DNA from: Streptomyces sp. ISL-66 | Lineage (GTDB): Bacteria; Actinomycetota; Actinomycetes; Streptomycetales; Streptomycetaceae | NCBI RefSeq assembly: GCF_018614135.1 | Contig: NZ_JAGGOW010000088.1 | Span: forward strand, 1-37,857 | Direction: 5' to 3' | DNA length: 37,857 nucleotides | Shown here: positions 28,616-37,324 of the stretch, piece by piece | Layout: each line of letters starts with the position of its first letter | Position numbering within the stretch: position 1 is the first letter of the stretch | Program-made: the position numbers and the translations under genes | The notes under the pieces: generated by a model | Told to the model about the DNA's origin: nothing | Database searches by the model: none | Seen by the model: the letters and a program-made list of their open reading frames with translations, nothing else

Positions 28616-31600
28616 TCAGCAGCGGCCGCGCCAGGGGTACGCGTACCTGCCCACCATGTACCGCGGCACCCACCACTTGTTCCAGATGCTCGCGCCCATG
28701 TTCAAGTGCAGGCATTCTCCCCGGTTCGACGCCCAGTACGCGACGGCTTGGATCGTCAGCAGGATGAGCGTGAGGATCGAGGACAGGATGATGATGATGG
28801 GCGCCGCCGGGACGAAGATGACGGACAGGATCGCCGCCACCGCTCCGATGACCCCGTAGATGAACCAGCTGTAGTTGCCGATCCGCCAGGTGTTGCGCTT
28901 GTTGACCACGACGGTGACGTTGACCCCGCCCCAGCCGGTGCCCCAGCCGCCCGGCGCCCAGTAGCTCGCCGTGAGCCGGCCCCACGAGTAGGACCAGGTC
29001 TTCGAACGGCTCCAGCGCCCGTCCAGGTCGGTGCAGTTGACCGGGTCGCCCGAGCAGTACTCGTAGGCGTTGGCACTGCCCGCGTACACCGGGTCCAGGG
29101 ACAGGAAGCGGCCCGTCGAGGGGTTGTACAGGCGGGCGCCCATCAGGATGACGCCGGAGGGCGTCTCGGCGGAGCGCTGCTTCTCGCCCAGCCAGCCGTA
29201 GCGCACCGCGGCCTGGCCGCTGCGCGGGTTGCCGTACTCGTCGTTGTCCAGCGCCGTGGGAGCCACCGAGGTGTCCAGCGGCAGCTGGAGTGCGACGTCC
29301 CCGTGGATGTTGGACATCTGCAGGACGATGTCACCGGTCTTGCTGGTGATCGCCCCCATGGAGCCGCCGAGGGACTCGACGACGCGGCTGACGGCGCCGC
29401 CGGTGTTCTCCGTGATCCAGCGGGGGCTGTCGCCGTCGTCGCCGTAGTGGTTGACGCGGGACGCGGTCTGCGTCCAGGTCGTGCCGCTGCCGCTCTCCAC
29501 GAGGGTGGAGCGGAAGCGGTAGGCCGGGTCCAGCAGCCACGTCTGGCGGCTGCCGTTGCCGGTCTGCTGGTACACCAGGTCGTTGGCGTAGTAGCCCGCC
29601 GTGGCCCCGCCGTTGAAGGCGGTGGTGCGGCCGAAGGCGTCGTAGGTGTAGCCGGCGGAGACCAGGCGGTCGGCGCTGTCGAAGGCCTGCGTGGCGGTGG
29701 TGCCTCCCGAGGTGGGGCAATCGGTACCGGGCGCGGCCGTGGCCGTGGTCAGACCGGTCCGGTTGGCCCGCTTGTCGAAGGTGTACGAGCGCATGGTGCA
29801 GACGGTGTCCGCGGTGTCCTGGACGCTCGCGATCCGGCCGGCTCCGTCATAGCGGTAGACCTGGTCGGACCAGCCGGTGTGCCGGGTGAGCTGGCCGTGC
29901 GCGGAGTGCGCGACCGTGTCGGACAGGACGGCCACGCCGTCGCTGTCGCGCAGGTACGAGCGGACGGTGACGTCGCCGCCCGCGTCGCGCGTCTGGTTCA
30001 TGGTGTAGCCGCCGGGCAGCTTCTCGCTGACCAGGGCTCCGTCGGCGTTGTAGGTGGCGCTGAACGCGCCCGCGACGGAGTCGGTGGCCTTCACCGCGAG
30101 GCCGCGCGGCTCGGCGGCGTGGTCGTAGGTGTACGTGACCGAGGACGGCACGCTGTCGCTGACCTTGACGGGCCGGTCGAGCTGGTCGTACTCGGAGGTG
30201 GTCGTCCCGCCGTCGGCGTCGGAGTAGGAGATCTGCCGGCCGAGCTTGTCGTAGGCGCGGGCGACGGAAGCGCCGGCCGCGGTCGTCTTCAGCAGACGGC
30301 CGGAGACCGGGTCGTACTCGTTGGTGACGTCGGGAACGGCCTGGCCGAGTCCGCCGGTGACCTTGGAGGTCGCCGCGCGGCCCGCGGCGTCGAAGGCCGT
30401 GGTGTTGGTGCGCGTGACGCCGTTGGCGGTCTCGGTGGTCTTGGTGACGTTGCCCCAGCGGTCGTACTCGTAGGTGCTGGTGGGCAGTTGGGCGGGGTTG
30501 GTGCCGCCGCCCGTGATCGCTCCGGACGGGCCGGTCGAGCACAGCAGGTCGGCCCATTCGGGACGGCCCTGGCAGGTGCCGGTGCCGGTGGCCGACCAGT
30601 ATGTGGAGAACCGGCTGGTCGCCTCCGTCGCGGTGGCTCCCGGCAGGATCTGCCGGGAGACCCGGCCCTGGGCGTCGTACTCGGTCTGCGTGGTCAGTGC
30701 CTGGCCCGCCGGGTCCTCCACGGACTTGGTGGGCAGGCCCTTGACCCAGTCGACCTCGGTCTTGGTGATCTGGGCCTCGCCCATGACACCGGGGTACTCC
30801 CGTACCTGCGCACCGTCGGTGACGGTGGTGACCTGTCCCTCGATCGCCGCCGAGCCGTCGGTGGGGCGGCCCTCGTCGTAGGCGGTCACCGTCCACGGGC
30901 GGGCGGTGACCGGAGTCCCCGAAGCGACGAGCGTGGTGGCGCCCGACTTGAGGTCGGCCGTCAGGTCGACGCGCCGCAGCGGGCCGAAGGCCTGCAGCTC
31001 ACGGCCTCCGTCCGCGCTGTAGACCTTGCGCACCGAGAGCAGTTCGGCCCGTTCGGCCGTGGACAGGCCGTCGACGCCGAGGGCGGCCAGTGCCGTCCGG
31101 TCCGCGGCGGTCAGGCCCAGCGCCATGGAGCGGTTCGCCGCGGAGAGCTGGCGCACCGTGTTGCCGAAGCGGTCGTTCTCGGTGGTGGTGACGGAGCCGC
31201 CGGGAGCCGCGGTGTTGACCGGCTGGCCGGAGACGCCGAGGTAGTGGACGGTGGCCCGGGTGTAGTCGCCCGCGCCGAGCGCGGCGCCGGAGTTGCCCGA
31301 GGGCACGGAGTCGGCCGGGAAGACCGCCGTCGCGTCGCTCGGCACGTTGGTCTGGCCCCAGGCCAGCACGTCGGCCGCGCCCATCTTGTACGGGGCCGCG
31401 GCGCCCGTCGTCGGGACGTCGTAGACGACGGTGGAGGCCGACTCGCCCTGCTCGGTCGAGACGGAGCCGGGCGCGAGGGCGGCCCGGCGGACGCTGGTGA
31501 GCATGCCGTCGGCCCCGGTCGCGCCGACCTTGGCGTAGGTGAGCGTCCAGGGCTTCTCGCCCTTGGTCTGGTACGTCACGACGCGTCCGGCGGAGTCGTA

Positions 31601-34600
31601 GCCGTACTCGGTCGGCGTCGGCTGCGGCAGCCGCGGGTCCCACTGCTGGCGCAGCCGGCCCTGGTCGTCGTACCGGTACGTGGACACCGCCACCGCGGTC
31701 GCCGAGGCGGCGCCGGGATCGGTCGCCCACTGGCGGACCTCACGCACCTGGCCGGCGAAGTCGCCGAAGACGGCGGCGGTCGCGGTGGTGGTGTCGGCGT
31801 ACACGAACTCGACGGCGCGGCAGCCCTTGGTGGCGGGAGCCGCCTGGCAGGCCGCGGCCGTCACGGCCGAGGTCGGGGCGATGACCAGCTTCGGCCGGAC
31901 CACCGTCTTGCCGCCGGACTGGACCGACTCGGTGACCGTAGTGGTGGTCGAGTTGTTCAGGCCGTCCACGTACGAGGTGGAGGCGCGCCACGTCTGCGGG
32001 TTCGGGGATTCCACCGGTACGAAGGTGGTGACGCGCCCGGCGTTGTCCCGCAGGGTGAAGTTCCCGCCGAAGTCCCCGGTGAGGGTGTAGTCGGACAGCC
32101 AGGCCTCGGGGATCCAGGCGGTCTTGGCCTGGTTCGCGGTGAAGTGGTACTGGGTGTCGTCCGCGATCATCCTGATGCTCAGGGAGGTGGCGGACGTCTT
32201 GACGAGGGACCCGTACGGGCTGCTGACCTGGGTGGAAGCCGCTCCGTAGAGCCATTCCTTGCCGAAGATCGGCACCTGGCCGCCGTCCGTGCCCACAAGC
32301 TTCGCGGCCGCCTGCGGATCGCGGGAGGAGGCGGTGCGGCCGACCGAGATGCCGTACGAGGAGGCGTCCTGGCTGGACATCGTGAAGTCACCGGTGAGCA
32401 GGTTCAGCGAACCGGGACCGATGTCCGTCCCGGCGGCGTCGTCACCGTTGCGGTTGACGACGACCGACAGCGCGTTGGTGCTGCCGGAGGCGCTGTTGGG
32501 GCCGGTGAAGTCGGCCTTGATCTTGACGCTGCCGTCCGGGTCGACCGTGTTGATCGCGTTCCACACCAGGGGCGCGTTCTTTCCGCCCGTGAGCGGAACC
32601 GGCCAGCCGGCGAGTGCCTGGCCGTCCTTGGTGACGTCGCCCGCGGGGATCTGGACCCACGGGTCGGCGTCGGAGCGGCGCCAGGAGAAGGACACCTGGT
32701 CGTACTTGGTGGAGTCGGCCTCGGCGACCAGCGGAAGCCTGCGCGCCGTGCGCTCGCCCTCACCGGGCTGGGCGAAACCGCCCGGACCGGCGTGGAACGC
32801 GTACTGCACCGGCTCCGACTTGTTGTCGGCCTTGTCCACCGCGCGGACCTGGAGCGTCTGGTTGCCGTCGCGCGGCGGGGCCACGGCCAGGGACACGTCG
32901 GCGGCGGCGCCGCCGGTGACGGTCTTGGTCCAGCTGACACCGTCCAGGGACCACTCCAGCCAGTTGTGGTCGCCGGCCGGCGGGGTGACCGTGAACGTGC
33001 CGGTCTGGCCGGCTCCCTTGACCCACTTGTCCGTCGGATAGTCCGTGGAGGTGACCTTCACGGGCGCCGCGGGGGCCTTGGTGTCGACGGTGAACGTCTT
33101 CCACGCCGACCAGCCGAGGTTGTAGCTGGTGCCGTCGTAGGGCGACGTACGGAACTTGTACGTCTTGCCCTCGGCGAGCACACCGGCGGGCACGGTCACC
33201 GAGGCGACCTCACCGGATCCCACGAACGGCGAGACGAGGACGTTGCCCACCTGGGTGTCGGTGGCGGAGTCGAAGATCTGGAAGGTGCCGTCGACCTTGT
33301 CGCCGTTGGCGTCGATGAAGGTGTCGCGCAGCGTCGGCGTCAGGGTGTTGACCGTGTAGGCGCCGCCGTAGGAGTAGAACGGCGGTCCGGCCTCCTGCTT
33401 GGTGCCGGTGCGCGGCCGGTAGTTGTAGGTGACGACGAGCTTGGGCGGGTTGGCCGCGGCGTTGGCGGAGTTGACCCGCTTCCACTGCGTGGTGACCGCT
33501 TCGCTGGACGCCCGCAGGCCCATGCTGGAGGCGTTCGCCTTCGCGCTCGCCCAGCTCTGGACCAGGCTGGTCACGTCCGCGTCGATCCAGCCGTCGGGGG
33601 CCGCCGTGCAGGTGGGGTTGCCCTTGGTCTGGGTGGACGTCGCGTACTTGGTGGTCATGGCCGGCTGGTTCGTCCAGCGGGACGCCGTGGTGGCGGCGCC
33701 GGCGGACCAGACTTCCCACGGGTAGGCCTGGCAGTCCGTGTTGCCCGAGTGGAAGTTCCAGAGCGACAGCTTGGCGCTGGAGACCAGGGCGTCGGAGATC
33801 GGGGCGGTGTTCCAGGTGATGAAGGAGCGCGCCGTACGGAAGGTGCCGTCGGCGTTCTTCGTGCCCGGGTTGCCGAGGTCCAGCTCGGTGTCGGCCGACC
33901 AGTCGACCGTCTCGCCCTGCTGGACGTAGGTGTCGAACAGGCTGCCCAGCGAGGACGTCGAGGGGTCGACGGTCACCGGGTACGCGGTCTTCGGGTCCGC
34001 GAGGAAACCGGCGTCCGGGGTCACCACCAGATCGACGCCACCGCTGGTCTTGACGGCCTTCATCGCGACCTTGGCCCGGTGGGTGTGCTCACCGGAGACC
34101 GGGTCGACGGTCGCGTCCCACATCATGGGCGCGGGCATCGCGGCGGTCTTGTTGCTCTTCTTGTCCGTGAACAGCAGGCTGCCGTCGGCCTGCTGGGCGA
34201 CGTCCAGGCCCTTGGTCCGGATCGGCAGCGTGTACGAGTAGCCCGCGCCGGGCTTGCTCTTGACCTCGACGAACTGCTCGAAGCCGGTACGGGTCGCTTC
34301 CACGACGACGTCGCCCTGCGGGACGGCGTCCTCGTACGTGGCCCTGGTGCCCGCCAGCTTGGGGGCGGGCAGGCCGCCCTTCCACTGGAGGGTGATCTGC
34401 TCCTCACCGGTGCCGAGCGTGACCAGATCGGTCGGGGCGGCCTTGGCGTTGTCCGCCATCGCGGTGAGCTTCTGCCCACCGGGCTTGCCCAGGCGCAGGC
34501 CGCGCGGATGCGCCTTGGGGCCGACGGAACCGTCGGCCGCCTGGACCAGATCGAGGTCGACGTCGCGCCACTCGTGGGTGGCCTCGTCACGGAACCGGAT

Positions 34601-34936
34601 CGGGCCCGCGGCCATTTCGGTGGTGAGGGTGCCGTCCGGGTTGACCCACGTGGTGGAGGTCTCGGTGCGTTCCGAGAGCGCTTCGACCCGCTTGCCGTTC
34701 AGCCGGGCGGCGACCTTGGCGGACTTGATGTCCGCCGCGGCGGCGGCGGCCGGCTTCGCGGCGGGCTTGGGCTTCCCGGCGGCGGGCTTCACCGGCGCGG
34801 CGAGGGCCTCTTGGCCCCCGTACAGCGCGGTGACGGACATGACCAGGGCGACGCCCACGGCTATCTGCCGCAGGTGTCTCTTGCCTCTCGGCCACGCCTG
34901 GAGGCGCGAAGGCCGCCCAGGCACGTTGTCGCTCAT
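28616..34936 (-). CDS. Secreted RHS/YD-repeat protein with DNRLRE domain and hydrophobic C-terminal module
   Basis: 2106 residues. Signal peptide (KRHLRQIAVGVALVMSVTAL, cleavage near ALAA at about 47), a beta-rich N-terminal part, a DNRLRE-like domain around 325-510 (SFITWNTAPISDALVSSAKL, WIDADVTSLVQSWASAKA), fibronectin-like modules, then YD repeats from about 1085 to 1930 (STYRYDDQGRLRQQWDPRL, TEYDAQGRVSRQILPG, NEYDPVSGRLLKTT). The core ends with GARLYNPSTGRFLSLDPV and NCTDLDG. A 133-residue C-terminal module follows (28619-29017): Trp-rich start, then a hydrophobic hairpin (FIYGVIGAVAAILSVIFVP and IIIILSSILTLILLTIQAV), and a Trp/Cys-rich end. This polymorphic-toxin layout suggests a membrane-acting effector. 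A small membrane protein gene follows. AAAAGGAA six bases before ATG 34936 fixes the start. Confidence 0.92.
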   Translation of the reverse strand: MSDNVPGRPSRLQAWPRGKRHLRQIAVGVALVMSVTALYGGQEALAAPVKPAAGKPKPAAKPAAAAAADIKSAKVAARLNGKRVEALSERTETSTTWVNPDGTLTTEMAAGPIRFRDEATHEWRDVDLDLVQAADGSVGPKAHPRGLRLGKPGGQKLTAMADNAKAAPTDLVTLGTGEEQITLQWKGGLPAPKLAGTRATYEDAVPQGDVVVEATRTGFEQFVEVKSKPGAGYSYTLPIRTKGLDVAQQADGSLLFTDKKSNKTAAMPAPMMWDATVDPVSGEHTHRAKVAMKAVKTSGGVDLVVTPDAGFLADPKTAYPVTVDPSTSSLGSLFDTYVQQGETVDWSADTELDLGNPGTKNADGTFRTARSFITWNTAPISDALVSSAKLSLWNFHSGNTDCQAYPWEVWSAGAATTASRWTNQPAMTTKYATSTQTKGNPTCTAAPDGWIDADVTSLVQSWASAKANASSMGLRASSEAVTTQWKRVNSANAAANPPKLVVTYNYRPRTGTKQEAGPPFYSYGGAYTVNTLTPTLRDTFIDANGDKVDGTFQIFDSATDTQVGNVLVSPFVGSGEVASVTVPAGVLAEGKTYKFRTSPYDGTSYNLGWSAWKTFTVDTKAPAAPVKVTSTDYPTDKWVKGAGQTGTFTVTPPAGDHNWLEWSLDGVSWTKTVTGGAAADVSLAVAPPRDGNQTLQVRAVDKADNKSEPVQYAFHAGPGGFAQPGEGERTARRLPLVAEADSTKYDQVSFSWRRSDADPWVQIPAGDVTKDGQALAGWPVPLTGGKNAPLVWNAINTVDPDGSVKIKADFTGPNSASGSTNALSVVVNRNGDDAAGTDIGPGSLNLLTGDFTMSSQDASSYGISVGRTASSRDPQAAAKLVGTDGGQVPIFGKEWLYGAASTQVSSPYGSLVKTSATSLSIRMIADDTQYHFTANQAKTAWIPEAWLSDYTLTGDFGGNFTLRDNAGRVTTFVPVESPNPQTWRASTSYVDGLNNSTTTTVTESVQSGGKTVVRPKLVIAPTSAVTAAACQAAPATKGCRAVEFVYADTTTATAAVFGDFAGQVREVRQWATDPGAASATAVAVSTYRYDDQGRLRQQWDPRLPQPTPTEYGYDSAGRVVTYQTKGEKPWTLTYAKVGATGADGMLTSVRRAALAPGSVSTEQGESASTVVYDVPTTGAAAPYKMGAADVLAWGQTNVPSDATAVFPADSVPSGNSGAALGAGDYTRATVHYLGVSGQPVNTAAPGGSVTTTENDRFGNTVRQLSAANRSMALGLTAADRTALAALGVDGLSTAERAELLSVRKVYSADGGRELQAFGPLRRVDLTADLKSGATTLVASGTPVTARPWTVTAYDEGRPTDGSAAIEGQVTTVTDGAQVREYPGVMGEAQITKTEVDWVKGLPTKSVEDPAGQALTTQTEYDAQGRVSRQILPGATATEATSRFSTYWSATGTGTCQGRPEWADLLCSTGPSGAITGGGTNPAQLPTSTYEYDRWGNVTKTTETANGVTRTNTTAFDAAGRAATSKVTGGLGQAVPDVTNEYDPVSGRLLKTTAAGASVARAYDKLGRQISYSDADGGTTTSEYDQLDRPVKVSDSVPSSVTYTYDHAAEPRGLAVKATDSVAGAFSATYNADGALVSEKLPGGYTMNQTRDAGGDVTVRSYLRDSDGVAVLSDTVAHSAHGQLTRHTGWSDQVYRYDGAGRIASVQDTADTVCTMRSYTFDKRANRTGLTTATAAPGTDCPTSGGTTATQAFDSADRLVSAGYTYDAFGRTTAFNGGATAGYYANDLVYQQTGNGSRQTWLLDPAYRFRSTLVESGSGTTWTQTASRVNHYGDDGDSPRWITENTGGAVSRVVESLGGSMGAITSKTGDIVLQMSNIHGDVALQLPLDTSVAPTALDNDEYGNPRSGQAAVRYGWLGEKQRSAETPSGVILMGARLYNPSTGRFLSLDPVYAGSANAYEYCSGDPVNCTDLDGRWSRSKTWSYSWGRLTASYWAPGGWGTGWGGVNVTVVVNKRNTWRIGNYSWFIYGVIGAVAAILSVIFVPAAPIIIILSSILTLILLTIQAVAYWASNRGECLHLNMGASIWNKWWVPRYMVGRYAYPWRGRC

Positions 34937-34954
34937 CGTGTGTTCCTTTTTTAC

Positions 34955-34976
34955 GGTGCCGGTCTGTCACGGCACC
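34955..34976 (-). promoter_or_regulatory. Leader hairpin 2 of RHS mRNA
   Basis: GGTGCCG and CGGCACC pair around an 8-base loop, between the long hairpin and the AAAAAAGGAA ribosome site. Distance to the ribosome site is only a few bases, so it could affect translation start. Confidence 0.5.
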
Positions 34977-35009
34977 CGGATCCTGCCGCGGGACCGCGGC
35001 AGGATCCGG
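34976..35009 (-). promoter_or_regulatory. Leader hairpin 1 of RHS mRNA, 16-bp perfect stem
   Basis: CCGGATCCTGCCGCGG pairs exactly with CCGCGGCAGGATCCGG across two bases. It is a very stable structure in the leader or promoter of the RHS gene and could be an attenuator, an insulator against read-through or a protein site. Confidence 0.7.
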
Positions 35010-35260
35010 ACCCTAGTGCGCGAATAATCCGCACCAAGGGCGCAAAGGAACCCACAAGCTGACGAGTCGACAGCTGACGTTGGCGAAGATTTTTATTGAT
35101 CTTGATGCCGTGCATGCGGAGGTGCGGGATCCATCGGAACGAGCAGACGGCAAGCGCTGGAACACGCCAAAACGGAATGCTGTTTCACGCCGCTGCGGCC
35201 CTGGGCCCGAGTTGGCCCGTGAGGTCGACGGGCGCGAGGGCGCCGCTCGTGCTAGTTTTG

Positions 35261-35274
35261 TGAGCGATCGTTCA
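35261..35274. promoter_or_regulatory. Likely tetR2 autoregulatory operator
   Basis: TGAGCGATCGTTCA is a near-perfect 14-base palindrome with one pair mismatched, 18 bases upstream of the tetR2 ATG. TetR regulators commonly bind such sites in their own promoter. Confidence 0.6.
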
Positions 35275-35292
35275 ACTACGGGGGGAGGGTGG

Positions 35293-35928
35293 ATGGGCCG
35301 CAAGCAGGTCTGGGACCAGGGCGAGGTGCTGGCCTCCGCGATGCGGTTGTTCCGTCGTCGCGGATATCTCGGCGCCTCGCTCCGTGACCTCGAGGAAGCG
35401 ACCGGAATGCATCCGGGCAGCCTGTACCGGGCGTTCCACAGCAAGGAGGGCCTGTTCAGCGCCGCGCTGGACGCCTACAACGAGCAGGTGGTCGAGGGCC
35501 GGGTCCGCGTCCACCTGCGGGACGCGAAGGATCCGGTGGCCGGTATCCGCTCGTTCTTCACGTCGGCGTTCGACACCGGCCCCGGCCCGGGCGCCGAACC
35601 CGATCCCGGGTGCCTGCTCACCAACACGGCGGTGGAGTCGTTCACCGTTCCGCAGGCCACCCCGGGCGTGCGCCGGGGGCTGGAGACGATCGAGTCCGGT
35701 TTCGCCGACGCACTGACGCGCGCCCGCGCCCAGCGGCAGCTGCCCGCAGAACTCGACGTCGAGACGTCAGCCGCCCAGCTCCTGGCGGTCTACCAAGGTC
35801 TGCTGGTGCTCGTCCGGTCCGGCACGGGCGCCGCCAAACTGCACACCATCACCAACGGAGCCCTCGCGTCGATCGGCGCGAGGCAAGCCGGAACAGTGAA
35901 GCGAACCAAGAGATCGGAACAGCGATGA
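35293..35928 (+). CDS. TetR/AcrR family transcriptional regulator (tetR2)
   Basis: 211 residues. Helix-turn-helix domain at about 10-55: VLASAMRLFRRRGYLGASLR, DLEEATGMHPGSLYRAFHSK, EGLFSAALDAYNEQV. The C-terminal domain carries PGCLLTNTAVESF, seen in the TetR_C subgroup related to AcuR/YxaF-type regulators. Start ATG 35293 follows GGGGGAGGGTGG. Its 3' end overlaps the SnoaL-like gene by four bases (ATGA), so both are translated together and the latter is probably under its control. The palindrome at 35261 suggests autorepression. It is divergent from the RHS gene, 356 bases away, and might regulate it too, but nothing in the sequence shows that. Confidence 0.92.
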   Translation: MGRKQVWDQGEVLASAMRLFRRRGYLGASLRDLEEATGMHPGSLYRAFHSKEGLFSAALDAYNEQVVEGRVRVHLRDAKDPVAGIRSFFTSAFDTGPGPGAEPDPGCLLTNTAVESFTVPQATPGVRRGLETIESGFADALTRARAQRQLPAELDVETSAAQLLAVYQGLLVLVRSGTGAAKLHTITNGALASIGARQAGTVKRTKRSEQR

Positions 35929-36272
35929 GTGACCAACAGCAGCTCTGGGAGAAGTACGCCGCGTGCTGGTCGGCCGACCCCGCGCTACGACGTGCCGCGC
36001 TCGGCGCGGTCGCGGTGGACGACGTCAGCTACCGGGACCCCGGGACCGAGGTCGCCGGCCTGGCCGAACTGGACGCGTACATGAACGGCTTCGCCGGGGC
36101 GTTCCCCGGGCACAGCTTCCGCATCGACGAGGTCTTCGACCACCACGGCCGGTCACTGGCCCGCTGGACCCAGGTCGGCGCGGACGGCGGGGCATTCATG
36201 GCGGGCGTGAGCAGCGCGGTACACCGGGACGGCCTCCTCGCCGACGTGACCGGCTTCTTCCTGCCCGCCTGA
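35925..36272 (+). CDS. SnoaL-like/NTF2-fold protein
   Basis: 115 residues of the NTF2-like fold: QQLWEKYAACWSADPALRRA, VDDVSYRDPGTEVAGLAELD, YMNGFAGAFPGHSFRIDEV, RSLARWTQVGADG and VTGFFLPA at the end. Proteins of this kind are polyketide cyclases, isomerases or small hydrolases, or only bind ligands; the exact role cannot be told. ATG 35925 overlaps the tetR2 stop. A regulator coupled to a small single-domain enzyme suggests response to and disposal of a small molecule. Confidence 0.87.
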   Translation: MSDQQQLWEKYAACWSADPALRRAALGAVAVDDVSYRDPGTEVAGLAELDAYMNGFAGAFPGHSFRIDEVFDHHGRSLARWTQVGADGGAFMAGVSSAVHRDGLLADVTGFFLPA

Positions 36273-36474
36273 GCGGTTCCGCCGGGCTCCCAACTCCGGC
36301 CCGCCCCAGAAGGAGAAGCTGTGGGTGGCGGCAGCGCGCATGCACGCCCCGAGCGCGGCACGGCAGCCGCCACCCCACGACCCGCACTCGTCAAGGCAAG
36401 GACCCTTGGCGTCCCCTCGCGACGAATCGCTCAACACAAGGGTGATCAACAGGTGACGAGTCGTCAACACCTCG
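36273..36474. other. Convergent intergenic region with palindrome
   Basis: About 200 bases between the SnoaL-like gene and the ATPase gene. TGACGAGTCGTCA at 36454-36466 is a perfect 13-base palindrome with a TGACGAGTCG core that also occurs at 35060. AAGGAG followed five bases later by GTG 36321 looks like a gene start, but the frame runs antisense into the ATPase gene and is not accepted. No clear terminator. Confidence 0.45.
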
Positions 36475-36948
36475 TTAGAGGTACACGCGCGGTTCCCGGA
36501 TCGACGCGGGGATTTCGGGCCCGTCCGACGCACAGTCCGAAGCGCAGTCCCCCACGGCCTTCTCCGCCCGGTCGACCTCGCACCAGATCCGTTTCCCGGC
36601 GCCCTCGGGCTGCCACCCCCAGCGGTCCGCGAGCCCGTCCACCAGCTCCAGGCCGCGCCCGCCCGTGTCGTCCCCGGCGGCCTGCCGCCGGGCCGGCGCC
36701 CGGTCGCTCGCGTCGGCGACCTCGACCCGGACCCCCGGCTCTCCGAAGAGCATGCGCAGCACGGCCGGACAGCCGGTGTGCACGACGGCGTTGGTGACCA
36801 GCTCGGAGATCAGCAGGATCAGCGTCTCGGCGAGCGGCTCGTCATCCCCTATGCCCGAACCCGCCAGCCGTGAGCGGGCCCACCGGCGGGCCCGGCCCAC
36901 CTCGGCGGGGTCCGGACCTACCTCCAGCTGCACCTGAAGCACCTGCAC
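36475..36948 (-). CDS. ATP-binding protein, RsbW-like anti-sigma factor/serine kinase (HATPase)
   Basis: 157 residues of the GHKL ATPase fold. N box ETLILLISELVTNAVVHTG, G1 region VRVEVADASDRAP and G2 region GGRGLELVDGLADRWGW, followed by GKRIWCEVD. These small single-domain proteins are very common in Streptomyces and act as anti-sigma factors or kinases of anti-anti-sigma factors; the partner is not in the window. The start GTG 36948 has no strong ribosome site; the nearby GTG codons at 36942 and 36933 are alternatives. The C-terminal 30 residues are outside the fold (DCASDCASDG repeat). Confidence 0.9.
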   Translation of the reverse strand: MQVLQVQLEVGPDPAEVGRARRWARSRLAGSGIGDDEPLAETLILLISELVTNAVVHTGCPAVLRMLFGEPGVRVEVADASDRAPARRQAAGDDTGGRGLELVDGLADRWGWQPEGAGKRIWCEVDRAEKAVGDCASDCASDGPEIPASIREPRVYL

Positions 36949-37324
36949 CGCTCACACCATCCGAACCGGCGGACACTTCGCCTCGCGACAGGACGGGGTC
37001 ACCGACCGTGACCCCCTTGCGGAGCAGCATGGTTGACCTACAGTCACCACAACAAGCGCTTCGGGCATATTCCAGCGCGAAGGAGTAGGCGTGGTGCATA
37101 CTGTGCGGCGCTCGCGCCGCTCAACCGCTCGCATTCCCGGGAGCGTACCGGAGCCACCCCCCGAGACCGGGCCGCAAGGGGGCGAGCGAAGGACACAAAC
37201 CGATATCAACTCTCCGTAATCGGAAATGCGTCCCGCGCCGTCCCCACCGTGCCCGCCGGGCCCGCCGGGCCCGCCCGCCCGTCACAGCGAGCTACGCCGG
37301 ACGACCTCCGGCGGCCGGCCCCGG
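36949..37324. other. Intergenic region upstream of ATPase gene
   Basis: 376 bases without a supported gene. TTGACC at 37033 and GCATACTGT near 37097 are promoter-like, in plus and ambiguous orientation. The first 80 bases next to the ATPase gene must carry its promoter. Near 37240-37310 are short GCCCGCCGGGCC-type repeats next to the acyl-CoA dehydrogenase stop, which may act as a terminator. Confidence 0.4.

Larger units (their letters stand above)
34937..35292. other. Divergent promoter region of RHS gene and tetR2
   Basis: 356 bases without a gene and with much lower GC than the flanks (for example the AAGATTTTTATTGATCTTGA stretch at 35086-35105). It contains two hairpins next to the RHS start, a direct repeat AGCTGACG at 35057 and 35072 (15-base period), and the tetR2 operator at 35261. 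The AT-rich part probably holds the promoters. Confidence 0.6.

Noticed and set aside
28541..35062. A 2173-codon open frame on the plus strand, antisense to the RHS gene
   Set aside because: Its Gly/Arg/Val-rich composition is that of the shadow of a high-GC gene; the opposite strand has clear domains, a signal peptide and a ribosome site.
36321..36797. GTG frame with good AAGGAG site, 158 codons
   Set aside because: Most of it is antisense to the well-supported ATPase gene, with an Arg/Pro/Ala-rich shadow composition. Only the first 50 codons are outside, too little to call.
36842..37099. 85-codon minus-strand frame upstream of the ATPase (includes MLLRKGVTVGDPVLSRGEV)
   Set aside because: It is in a different frame from the ATPase, overlaps its start and lacks any domain; more likely promoter and leader DNA.
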